The translations under genes were made by a program, and so were the position numbers. From the NCBI RefSeq assembly GCF_036245645.1, contig NZ_BTPE01000012.1, positions 1-64,000 of the forward strand: a stretch of 64,000 nucleotides of DNA, written 5' to 3'. This stretch comes from Algoriphagus taiwanensis. Its GTDB lineage: Bacteria; Bacteroidota; Bacteroidia; Cytophagales; Cyclobacteriaceae. The stretch's first letter is position 1. Each line of letters begins with the position of its first letter. Of the stretch, positions 41,084 through 46,890 are shown one piece after another. Under the pieces are notes generated by a model. It worked only from the letters and a program-made list of their open reading frames with translations. It did not search any database and was not told the DNA's origin.

Positions 41084-41692
41084 TTGAACTTCCCCTCCAA
41101 ACTCATTGAAGATGCAGTGACCGAAATTTCCAGACTCCCTGGAATCGGAAAGAAAACTGCACTCCGGCTTGCCCTCCATTTGCTAAAGCAAAACGAAGCG
41201 GTTACAGAAGCTTTGGCACTGGCACTTTCCCGCATGAGAGAAGAAGTGAAGTACTGCAATACCTGCCACAACATTTCTGATCAGGAAGAGTGCAGTATTT
41301 GTCTCAGCCATCGGAGGGATCGAAGCATCATCTGTGTGGTAGAGGATATCAGAGACGTTTTAGCCATAGAAAACACCAATCAGTATTCAGGGCTTTTCCA
41401 TGTTTTGGGCGGCGTGATATCTCCAATTCAAGGAATAGGACCTGATGATCTAAAGATCGAAAGCCTCACCAGAAGAGTGGAAGAGGGAGAAGTAAAAGAG
41501 GTAATTCTGGCCCTTTCTGCCACTATGGAGGGCGACACTACTTCCTTTTACCTAAGTAAAAGACTTAAAGAGTCGGGAGTAAAAGTGAGCACCATAGCCC
41601 GAGGCATCCCGGTAGGAGGAGAATTGGAATTTACGGACGAAGTGACGCTAGGGAGGAGTATTCTTACCCGAATAAATTATTCTCAGGAATAA
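41084..41692 (+). CDS. recR: recombination mediator protein RecR, TTG start
   Basis: RecR helps load RecA onto gapped DNA with RecO/RecF. The protein is 202 residues, with the helix-hairpin-helix SRLPGIGKKTALRLALHLL at residues 16-34, the C4 zinc finger CNTCHNISDQEECSICL and the Toprim domain IICVVEDIRDVLAIENTNQY. A C-terminal Walker B-like segment follows. The only start giving the full helix-hairpin-helix is TTG (41084-41086, then AACTTCCCC); there is no in-frame ATG nearby. It is followed by the tRNA-Ala array. Confidence 0.95.
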   Translation: MNFPSKLIEDAVTEISRLPGIGKKTALRLALHLLKQNEAVTEALALALSRMREEVKYCNTCHNISDQEECSICLSHRRDRSIICVVEDIRDVLAIENTNQYSGLFHVLGGVISPIQGIGPDDLKIESLTRRVEEGEVKEVILALSATMEGDTTSFYLSKRLKESGVKVSTIARGIPVGGELEFTDEVTLGRSILTRINYSQE

Positions 41693-41700
41693 AGAAATTA

Positions 41701-41731
41701 TTTGCTTAAAACCAATCTCAGTCTATCTTTG
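41701..41731 (+). promoter_or_regulatory. promoter of the tRNA-Ala array
   Basis: TTTG (41701-41704) and TATCTTTG (41724-41731) are 19 bases apart, an excellent Bacteroidota promoter. It lies directly before the first degenerate tRNA copy, so all three tRNA units are probably in one transcript. Confidence 0.65.
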
Positions 41732-41741
41732 CACCTCGAAT

Positions 41742-41817
41742 TGGGGGATTACTCAGTTGGCTAGAGCGTCCTGAAGGCATTCGGGAAGGCCAGCGGGTCG
41801 AAACCTGAAAATAAAAT
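41742..41817 (+). pseudogene. tRNA-Ala-derived pseudogene, copy 1 (anticodon arm replaced by a palindrome)
   Basis: First unit of a 76-base tandem. It keeps the 5' end and D arm of the intact tRNA-Ala (CTCAGTTGGCTAGAGCG), but with one deletion near the D stem. In place of the 17-base anticodon arm it has TCCTGAAGGCATTCGGGA (41769-41786). The T arm and the 3' acceptor strand are degenerate (GGGTCGAAACCTGAAAAT). A mature, chargeable tRNA is not expected. Confidence 0.75.
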
Positions 41818-41893
41818 GGGGAATTAGCTCAGTTGGCTAGAGCGTCCCGAAGGAATTCGGGAAGGCCAGCGGGTCGAATCCTGAAAATAAAAT
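41818..41893 (+). pseudogene. tRNA-Ala-derived pseudogene, copy 2 (anticodon arm replaced by a palindrome)
   Basis: Same 76-base unit as copy 1, with an intact 5' half identical to the functional tRNA (GGGGAATTAGCTCAGTTGGC then TAGAGCG). The anticodon arm is replaced by the 18-base palindrome TCCCGAAGGAATTCGGGA (41845-41862). There is no T33 and no plausible anticodon, and the 3' strand does not pair with GGGGAAT. Confidence 0.78.
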
Positions 41894-41967
41894 GGGGAAT
41901 TAGCTCAGTTGGCTAGAGCGCTACACTGGCAGTGTAGAGGTCATCGGTTCGAATCCGTTATTCTCCA
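41894..41967 (+). tRNA. tRNA-Ala (anticodon GGC)
   Basis: A complete cloverleaf: acceptor GGGGAAT/ATTCTCC, D arm GCTC/GAGC, anticodon stem CTACA/TGTAG with loop CTGGCAG (anticodon GGC), T loop TTCGAAT. The 3' end is ACCC rather than ACCA, so CCA is added later. One oddity is a T-T opposition in the T stem (ATCGG against CCGTT). It is the third unit of a 76-base tandem and is followed at once by a terminator and a GIY-YIG gene. Confidence 0.93.
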
Positions 41968-41970
41968 CCC

Positions 41971-42000
41971 AAAGGCTTGCAGATTCTGCGGGCCTTTTTT
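41971..42000 (+). terminator. terminator after tRNA-Ala (repeat unit 1)
   Basis: AAAGGCTTGCAG / CTGCGGGCCTTT form a 12-bp stem (two G-T pairs) with a three-base loop, followed by T6 and more T-rich sequence that runs straight up to the GIY-YIG start codon. Confidence 0.8.
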
Positions 42001-42011
42001 ATTTTTCTTTT

Positions 42012-42263
42012 ATGTACTTTGTCTACATCCTTTTCAGCACCAAAACCAATAAATATTACATCGGTTCGACGGATTCACCAGAATCCCGGTTAAAACATCA
42101 CAATGCTGGAGCGACTCCCTCTACGAAATCTGGGGCTCCTTTTTGGGAAATCAAATATTTGGAAAAATTAGCTGATCGTTCCATCGCTTTAAAAAGGGAG
42201 CTCGAGATCAAAAAGAAAAAAAGCCGAAAATACTTGGAGTATTTGATCAGCTCAGTTGGCTAG
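42012..42263 (+). CDS. small GIY-YIG nuclease domain protein, copy 1
   Basis: An 83-residue single-domain GIY-YIG protein (UvrC N-terminal/Slx1-like fold). Motifs are YFVYILFSTKTNKYYIGST, with the two motif strands at residues 3-7 and 15-19, Arg26 in ESRLKHHN, and the probable catalytic Glu63 in ALKRELEIKKKKSRKY. The last residues LISSVG and the TAG stop are encoded by the D-arm sequence AGCTCAGTTGGCTAG of a tRNA remnant. The start codon directly follows the tRNA terminator. It is 95% or so identical to copy 2. Such proteins may nick DNA; homing into tRNA genes is my inference. Confidence 0.82.
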   Translation: MYFVYILFSTKTNKYYIGSTDSPESRLKHHNAGATPSTKSGAPFWEIKYLEKLADRSIALKRELEIKKKKSRKYLEYLISSVG

Positions 42264-42325
42264 TGCGTCCCGCTAGCTAGCGGGAAGGTCATCGGTTCGT
42301 CCCGAAAGCATTCGGGACTCCACCC
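42249..42325 (+). pseudogene. tRNA remnant with two palindromes, overlapping the end of GIY-YIG copy 1
   Basis: The D arm AGCTCAGTTGGCTAG is followed by TCCCGCTAGCTAGCGGGA (42268-42285, a perfect palindrome) in the anticodon-arm position. Then comes AGGTCATCGGTTCG, exactly as in the intact tRNA. After it, a second palindrome TCCCGAAAGCATTCGGGA (42300-42317) stands in the T loop/3' stem position, followed by CTCCACCC. Two insert-replacements have thus struck one tRNA copy. Confidence 0.72.
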
Positions 42326-42355
42326 AAAGGCTTGCAGATTCTGCGGGCCTTTTTT
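42326..42355 (+). terminator. terminator, repeat unit 2
   Basis: Exact copy of the tRNA-Ala terminator, 355 bases downstream of the first. Here it follows a tRNA remnant instead of a working tRNA. Confidence 0.75.
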
Positions 42356-42366
42356 ATTTTTCTTTT

Positions 42367-42618
42367 ATGTACTTTGTCTACATTCTTTTTAGCCCCAAAA
42401 CCAATAAATATTACATCGGTTCGACGGATTCACCAGAATCCCGGTTAAAACATCACAATGCTGGAGCGACTCCCTCTACGAAATCTGAGGCTCCTTTTTG
42501 GGAAATCAAATATTTGGAAAAATTAGCTGATCGTTCCATCGCTTTAAAAAGGGAGCTCGAGATCAAAAAGAAAAAAAGCCGAAAGTATATCGAGTTTTTA
42601 ATTGGCTCAGTTGGCTAG
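42367..42618 (+). CDS. small GIY-YIG nuclease domain protein, copy 2
   Basis: An 83-residue near-identical copy of the gene at 42012. The changes are few: Thr10 to Pro, Gly41 to Glu, and conservative changes in the last ten residues (KYIEFLIGSVG). All GIY-YIG motif residues, Arg26 and Glu63 are kept, so both copies could be active. It too ends inside tRNA D-arm sequence (GGCTCAGTTGGCTAG), using the D-loop TAG as stop. Confidence 0.82.
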   Translation: MYFVYILFSPKTNKYYIGSTDSPESRLKHHNAGATPSTKSEAPFWEIKYLEKLADRSIALKRELEIKKKKSRKYIEFLIGSVG

Positions 42619-42642
42619 TGACTCCCTCTAGCTAGAGGGAAG
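42604..42642 (+). pseudogene. truncated tRNA remnant with palindrome after GIY-YIG copy 2
   Basis: GGCTCAGTTGGCTAG is followed 4 bases later by TCCCTCTAGCTAGAGGGA (42623-42640), a perfect palindrome. It differs from the one in the previous remnant by paired changes (CCCGC/GCGGG to CCCTC/GAGGG). The tRNA 3' half is lost. Confidence 0.65.
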
Positions 42643-42741
42643 GTTTATGGAAATATTAGACCGAACCAAAGGTCATTGGGTACAATAAAGAGTTTTTTTG
42701 CTTCCACACTTTTGTTAGCTTGGAATAGCAATTCGGATATC

Positions 42742-43173
42742 ATGAAATTCAAGCAGTTTTTGTTTCTCTCCGCTTTTTGGCTTTCAATTACTTCCTGCTC
42801 CTGCGAACCTGAACAAATCGCCCATTATGCTTTTAAAGGAATGGAAATGATGATGGGTGAAGGGTTTATGCCATCCGAGGAAATCCGTGCTTTAGGGGAT
42901 TTTCAAGACATGAATGTGGCACTTCAGCAGTCCAGTGAAACGGGTTCGGCTATTGTATTAAAATTGGCAAACGGAGATCCCAGACTGCTGGGTTCACAGC
43001 GAGAAATCTTGGCCAGAAAATGCGCTGAACTTTACTTAAATGGCTTCAAAAAAGGCAGAGAGTATGACACCATACAGGTTCAGTTTATCCAAACTGATCC
43101 CCGCAATCCCGAAAACGTAGCAATAGAAGAGTACGAATTTCAGGTAAAAGACTTTGGTTTACAGGATTCCTGA
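42742..43173 (+). CDS. lipoprotein of unknown function
   Basis: A 143-residue protein starting at MKFKQFLFLSAFWLSITSCS, a lipoprotein signal with two candidate Cys residues (TSCSCEP). An in-frame ATG 22 codons upstream gives no signal, so the inner start is chosen. The mature part is acidic, with a repeated Gly/Met stretch (FKGMEMMMGEG) and a predicted alpha/beta end (YDTIQVQFIQTDPRNPENVA). I do not recognise a family. Its 3' end overlaps the convergent DUF2461 gene by 15 bases. Confidence 0.72.
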   Translation: MKFKQFLFLSAFWLSITSCSCEPEQIAHYAFKGMEMMMGEGFMPSEEIRALGDFQDMNVALQQSSETGSAIVLKLANGDPRLLGSQREILARKCAELYLNGFKKGREYDTIQVQFIQTDPRNPENVAIEEYEFQVKDFGLQDS

Positions 43174-43836
43174 ACCGTCTTCTACTTCCTCAATCGCCCT
43201 TGCCAGAAAATCATTGAATGGCTTCATCCTACGGAAACCATCCAAAGCAAAGGTTAAAAAAGCTCCGGATTCTACTGCCTTGTCCGAAATTGGGTGAGAA
43301 ACTGTAAAGCTTTTCAGCTTAAGGTATTCGATGTAAGGGTGATCTGATTCGTAGTCGCGTGGACTGGTTTTTAGCTTTTCCCCTTCAATCCCGGAAAATA
43401 ACTTTTTGAATTCCGGATCATTTTCAATCTGCTCCAGTTCTGCCCCACTGTAATCAATTTCTTTTCGGATTTTTTTCAGTGTATCTGCTTCCGGCATCCA
43501 GATTCCTCCAGCCAGAAAGGAATTTCCGGGCTGAATCTGCAGATAATACCCCGGACCTGATGATTTTTTCCCGCCTGGGGAGAAATAGGCTCCGAAGTTG
43601 GTCTTATACGGATCTTTGTTTGAAGAAAATCGGATATCCCTATTCTGTCGGAAGACGCAATCTTTTGGCTTGAAGGCCGAGAGGGCCGGCTCAATTTCAG
43701 TCATGTCTTTAAGCAAAACCTCCACATCTTCCAGGAATCTAGCCCTTGTATCGGTATACCATTTTTTGTTGGCATCCATCCAGTCTTTGTGGTTGTTTTG
43801 GGCTAGGGCAGATAGAAATTCGAGATAGGGGCGCAT
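43159..43836 (-). CDS. DUF2461 / TIGR02453 family protein
   Basis: A 225-residue protein with the family pattern: FLSALAQNNHKDWMDANKKW at the N-terminus, RQNRDIRFSSNKDPYKTNFG (residues about 63-82), then GYYLQIQPGNSFLAGGIWMP and the C-terminal LTFALDGFRRMKPFNDFLAR. The family is widespread in Bacteroidota and actinobacteria. Its function is unknown, and its conserved basic and aromatic residues suggest ligand or nucleic-acid binding. It is a single gene. Confidence 0.85.
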   Translation of the reverse strand: MRPYLEFLSALAQNNHKDWMDANKKWYTDTRARFLEDVEVLLKDMTEIEPALSAFKPKDCVFRQNRDIRFSSNKDPYKTNFGAYFSPGGKKSSGPGYYLQIQPGNSFLAGGIWMPEADTLKKIRKEIDYSGAELEQIENDPEFKKLFSGIEGEKLKTSPRDYESDHPYIEYLKLKSFTVSHPISDKAVESGAFLTFALDGFRRMKPFNDFLARAIEEVEDGSGIL

Positions 43837-43945
43837 AGGAAGTAAGAATTTTGAAAGCTAAAGGTAGAAAATCTGTGATTGTAGAATTAACTCAGCTGGG
43901 GTGATGGAGGTTTTCTAGATTTGGAATAGATGAACTTTTCGGTAA

Positions 43946-43983
43946 ATTACACGTGTTAAATTTCAAAAATCCACACGTGTAAT
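43946..43983 (+). promoter_or_regulatory. inverted repeat ending on the antitoxin start codon (module 2)
   Basis: ATTACACGTG (43946-43955) and CACGTGTAAT (43974-43983) are exact complements with an 18-base spacer. The right arm runs into the ATG at 43982. The core TTACACGT is the same as in the module at 30177-30209, but the spacer is twice as long. Confidence 0.7.
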
Positions 43984-44248
43984 GAATACGAAATTAACCT
44001 TGACACTCGAAAAAGAGGTAATCGAAAAAGCTAAAGAATTTGCAGCCCGACAGGGACAAAGTCTTTCTTTCCTAGTGGAAAATTACTTCAAGCTACTCAC
44101 CTTTGAGCAAAAAGAAGAACCCAAGAAAAAAGAAAGAAAGCCACTTCCAGAAAGCTTTTTAAAGTTGAAAGGCTGCCTAAAGCATGAAGGAGAGTTCAAT
44201 TACAAGGAGGAACTGACCAAGGCTTTGGAGGAAAAATATGGACTCTAG
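43982..44248 (+). CDS. antitoxin of a PIN-domain module, DUF6364-like (module 2)
   Basis: An 88-residue protein opening MNTKLTLTLEKEVIEKAKEF, then RQGQSLSFLVENYF, the same ribbon-helix-helix-type start as modules 1 and 3. The middle is very basic (KKEERK-type run EEPKKKERKPLP) and the tail is KEELTKALEEKYGL. The start codon is part of the inverted repeat. The 3' end overlaps the toxin by 11 bases. Confidence 0.82.
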   Translation: MNTKLTLTLEKEVIEKAKEFAARQGQSLSFLVENYFKLLTFEQKEEPKKKERKPLPESFLKLKGCLKHEGEFNYKEELTKALEEKYGL

Positions 44249-44657
44249 TTACTTTTTAGATTCGGATGTCATTCTTGATTTTCTCCTGGATAGAGATCCT
44301 TTTAATTTTTCAGCTGATGAAATTTTTGAAATGGCAGTTAATAAGGAAATCCAGATTTATTTTTCTTCTCTGACAGTAGCAAATGTTCATTATCTCCTCC
44401 GGAAACAATATGGAAATGAGGGGGCCTTGGATAAGATTACTGAACTTATATGGTTTTGTAAAGTCCTGCCAGTATCCGAAAAAGAAATTTTCTCAGCCAT
44501 TAAGAGTGGATTCTCCGATTTCGAGGATGCTATCCAACACTTCACAGCAATCCAAAAACCTGAAATAAAAGGAATTATCACAAGGAACTCTTCCGACTAC
44601 AAGAAGTATCAAATTCCGGTTTTTACACCTGAGGTTTTTATTTCTACTTTCGGATAA
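44238..44657 (+). CDS. PIN-domain ribonuclease toxin (module 2)
   Basis: A 139-residue PIN protein: SSYFLDSDVILDFLLDRDPF gives the first acids (Asp8, Asp10 and Asp14), and SGFSDFEDAIQHFTA the later acid cluster. IKGIITRNSSDYKKYQIPVF is the shared C-terminal signature. The frame is intact. Toxins 2 and 3 are closer to each other than to toxin 1. Confidence 0.86.
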   Translation: MDSSYFLDSDVILDFLLDRDPFNFSADEIFEMAVNKEIQIYFSSLTVANVHYLLRKQYGNEGALDKITELIWFCKVLPVSEKEIFSAIKSGFSDFEDAIQHFTAIQKPEIKGIITRNSSDYKKYQIPVFTPEVFISTFG

Positions 44658-44794
44658 AGGCTGTTTCTCGAGGTTTTTATTTCTTCCAAGATTTTTAATC
44701 GAAATAAAAACAAAATAATCATCAAACTTTATTGAATTGATTTCCATTTCATTACTATGGATTTTGATTAAATTAATTTGAAAATAGGGCTCAC

Positions 44795-45100
44795 ATGACA
44801 ACAAAGTTGATTTTAGATATCAATGACAAACTCGCCGAGAAAGCAAAAAAATATGCTGAAAAACGAGGAGAAAGCCTTTCGACTGTAATTGAATCTCTAT
44901 TAAATCAAATTCCCGACTCTACAGAATCAATGGAGAAAAAGCCAAAAATCAAGAATCCAACACTTGTAAAAAAGATCCTAGAAGGGAAGGAACCCCTAGC
45001 TTCGGGGTTGGAAAATTTAGTGGGTATTTTGAAGGACATGACGGATGAAGAAGTTGAAAATGTCCGTTGGGAATACTTAAAAGAAAAGCATGGTCTCTGA
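44795..45100 (+). CDS. antitoxin of a PIN-domain module, DUF6364-like (module 3)
   Basis: A 101-residue protein opening MTTKLILDINDKLAEKAKKY, then KRGESLSTVIESLL. It is longer than the other two antitoxins by an insert (KPKIKNPTLVKKILEGKEPL) and an acidic end (TDEEVENVRWEYLKEKHGL). Unlike modules 1 and 2, I find no TTACACGT inverted repeat before it; the 137 bases upstream are AT-rich. The 3' end overlaps the toxin by 11 bases. Confidence 0.8.
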   Translation: MTTKLILDINDKLAEKAKKYAEKRGESLSTVIESLLNQIPDSTESMEKKPKIKNPTLVKKILEGKEPLASGLENLVGILKDMTDEEVENVRWEYLKEKHGL

Positions 45101-45509
45101 GTATTTTTTGGATTCTGACATCATTTTAGATTTGTTAATGGACAGAAAACCATTCTCTGAAGATTCTAAGGTTATATTTCAACTTTCAGGTGCTGGTCAA
45201 ATCCACATTTATTGTAGCTCAATAATTGTTACCAACGTATTTTACATCATCCGAAAGACTTTTGGAAAACAAAAAGCAGTTGAAAGTGTGGGCAGCTTAC
45301 TAAATTTTTGTGGGATCCTAGCTGTTGGAGAAAAGGAAATCCGAAATGCATATCAAAGTGATTTTTCAGATTTTGAAGATTCAATACAATACCATGTAGC
45401 CACTGCAAAACCGGAAATTCAAGCCATAATTACAAGAAATAAAAAGGACTACATTCTTTCAAAAATCCCTGTAATTAGTCCAGAAGAATTTTTGGCCTTT
45501 TTCAAATAA
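45090..45509 (+). CDS. PIN-domain ribonuclease toxin (module 3)
   Basis: A 139-residue PIN protein with the first acids in SEYFLDSDIILDLLMDRKPF, acid cluster SDFSDFEDSIQYHVA and the C-terminal IQAIITRNKKDYILSKIPVI. It is intact and lies only 430 bases downstream of module 2, suggesting tandem duplication followed by divergence. Its last 8 bases overlap the convergent murF. Confidence 0.86.
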   Translation: MVSEYFLDSDIILDLLMDRKPFSEDSKVIFQLSGAGQIHIYCSSIIVTNVFYIIRKTFGKQKAVESVGSLLNFCGILAVGEKEIRNAYQSDFSDFEDSIQYHVATAKPEIQAIITRNKKDYILSKIPVISPEEFLAFFK

Positions 45510-46797
45510 AATCCACCAAGGTTTCCAGCTTCATTCCTCGACTGCCTTTGATCAGAATGAGGTAATCTTCGAGTTTACTGTCTTCCAGCCAATTTCTAAA
45601 AGAAAACGGATCAGGGAAATAGAGCGCCTTTGGAGCTTTTTCCAATGCAGAAACAATCAACTTTCCGGTAAAGCACACCTTATCAATCGGATATTCGCTG
45701 ACAATTTCACCCAGCTTTCGGTGCTCTTCCTCGGCATGCTCCCCTAACTCAAACATGTCCCCGAGGATGATCATTTTGTGTTTTTTCCCGGTCATCTGAC
45801 CAAAAGTCCGAATAGCCACTTCCATGCTGGAAGGATTGGCGTTGTATGCATCTAGAATAATCAGGTTGCTCCGCTTCTCGATGAGTTGGGAACGCATGTT
45901 TTCGGGCTTGTAATTGACAATTCCCTCAACCGCTTTTTCCATGGACACACCAAAAAACTTCCCTATAGTCAACGCATTGGCAATATTGCCAAAGTTGTAG
46001 GCACCAATCAACGAAGTCAAATGCTCTCCATCAACCCCTTCGACAGAGAATTTTACAAATGGATTAGCTTCGAGAAAAGTCACCTCACAAAAATCCCCTT
46101 TGGCAGGATAAAGCACCGGGGTTTCGAATCGCTTGATCATATTGGACAGGATCGAATCTTGGGTGTTGATAAATACCGTTCCCTTATTTTCTCTCAAGTG
46201 CTGATACAGTTCTGTTTTGGTTTTGAGTACACCTTCGGGCCCGCCCATGCCTTCCAAGTGGGCTTTTCCTATATTGGTGATAAACCCATGGGTAGGTTCG
46301 GCGATATCGCAAAGCTCTTTGATATCACCTTGCTTATTGGCACCCATTTCGATGATCGCGATTTCGTGCTCGGGTTTCAGTCTGAGCAAAGTCAGCGGAA
46401 CACCAATGTGATTATTCAGATTGCCGATGGTGGCTAGGGTATTGAATTTTTGCTTCAAAACCGCGTGCAAGAGCTCCTTGGAGGTGGTTTTCCCGTTTGA
46501 CCCTGTCAAACCAATAACAGGAATGCTGAATTTTCTGCGATGATAAGTAGCCAGATTTTGCAAGGTTGTCAAGACATCCTCACAGATAAAGTACCGCTCA
46601 TCGTCCTCCACGAAATATTTCACCTCATCGATCACCACGGCCAAAGCTCCCATTTCCAGGGCCTTGGTCGCAAACTCATTCGCATTGAAATTGGGGCCCT
46701 TCAGCGCAAAAAATAAATTACCTGAATCGATTTTTCGGGTATCGGTGCTTACTCCGGTACTTTTCAGAAAGAGTTGGTAAAGAATATCGAGGTTCAT
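45502..46797 (-). CDS. murF: UDP-N-acetylmuramoyl-tripeptide:D-alanyl-D-alanine ligase
   Basis: MurF adds D-Ala-D-Ala to the peptidoglycan precursor in the cytoplasm. At 431 residues (start MNLDILYQLFLKSTGVSTDT; an ATG 19 codons upstream adds residues without homology to the family), it has the N-terminal UDP-binding domain (DSGNLFFALKGPNFNANEFA). The ATP loop is VIGLTGSNGKTTSKELLHAV, the central EMGANKQGDIKELCDIA follows, and the C-terminal ligase domain has LIILDAYNANPSSMEVAIRT. It is a single gene here, away from the usual division cluster. Confidence 0.95.
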   Translation of the reverse strand: MNLDILYQLFLKSTGVSTDTRKIDSGNLFFALKGPNFNANEFATKALEMGALAVVIDEVKYFVEDDERYFICEDVLTTLQNLATYHRRKFSIPVIGLTGSNGKTTSKELLHAVLKQKFNTLATIGNLNNHIGVPLTLLRLKPEHEIAIIEMGANKQGDIKELCDIAEPTHGFITNIGKAHLEGMGGPEGVLKTKTELYQHLRENKGTVFINTQDSILSNMIKRFETPVLYPAKGDFCEVTFLEANPFVKFSVEGVDGEHLTSLIGAYNFGNIANALTIGKFFGVSMEKAVEGIVNYKPENMRSQLIEKRSNLIILDAYNANPSSMEVAIRTFGQMTGKKHKMIILGDMFELGEHAEEEHRKLGEIVSEYPIDKVCFTGKLIVSALEKAPKALYFPDPFSFRNWLEDSKLEDYLILIKGSRGMKLETLVDFI

Positions 46798-46890
46798 TTT
46801 TCCGGGAAATTTGCCACAAAATAAAGCAAAGGATACATCTTTGTGGTAGCTCACACGTTTTATTTTGCAGTTTGCTAATTCCCGTTTCCC

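Larger units (their letters stand above)
41963..42317 (+). repeat. 355-bp direct repeat, unit 1 (terminator, GIY-YIG gene, tRNA remnant)
   Basis: The unit runs from CTCCACCC, the 3' end of the intact tRNA, through a terminator and the GIY-YIG gene to a tRNA remnant that carries two 18-base palindromes. The next unit begins with the same CTCCACCC. The two units match almost base for base over about 330 bases, with a constant offset of 355. Confidence 0.88.
42318..42651 (+). repeat. 355-bp direct repeat, unit 2
   Basis: Second copy of the terminator, GIY-YIG gene and tRNA remnant unit. It is colinear with unit 1 through the 18-base palindrome at 42623-42640 and decays after about 42651. Confidence 0.85.

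Noticed and set aside
41742..42642. CRISPR array, because of tandem repeats with short palindromes.
   Set aside because: The repeats are tRNA-derived with a 76- or 355-base period, the intervening sequence is also repeated rather than unique, and no cas gene is present.
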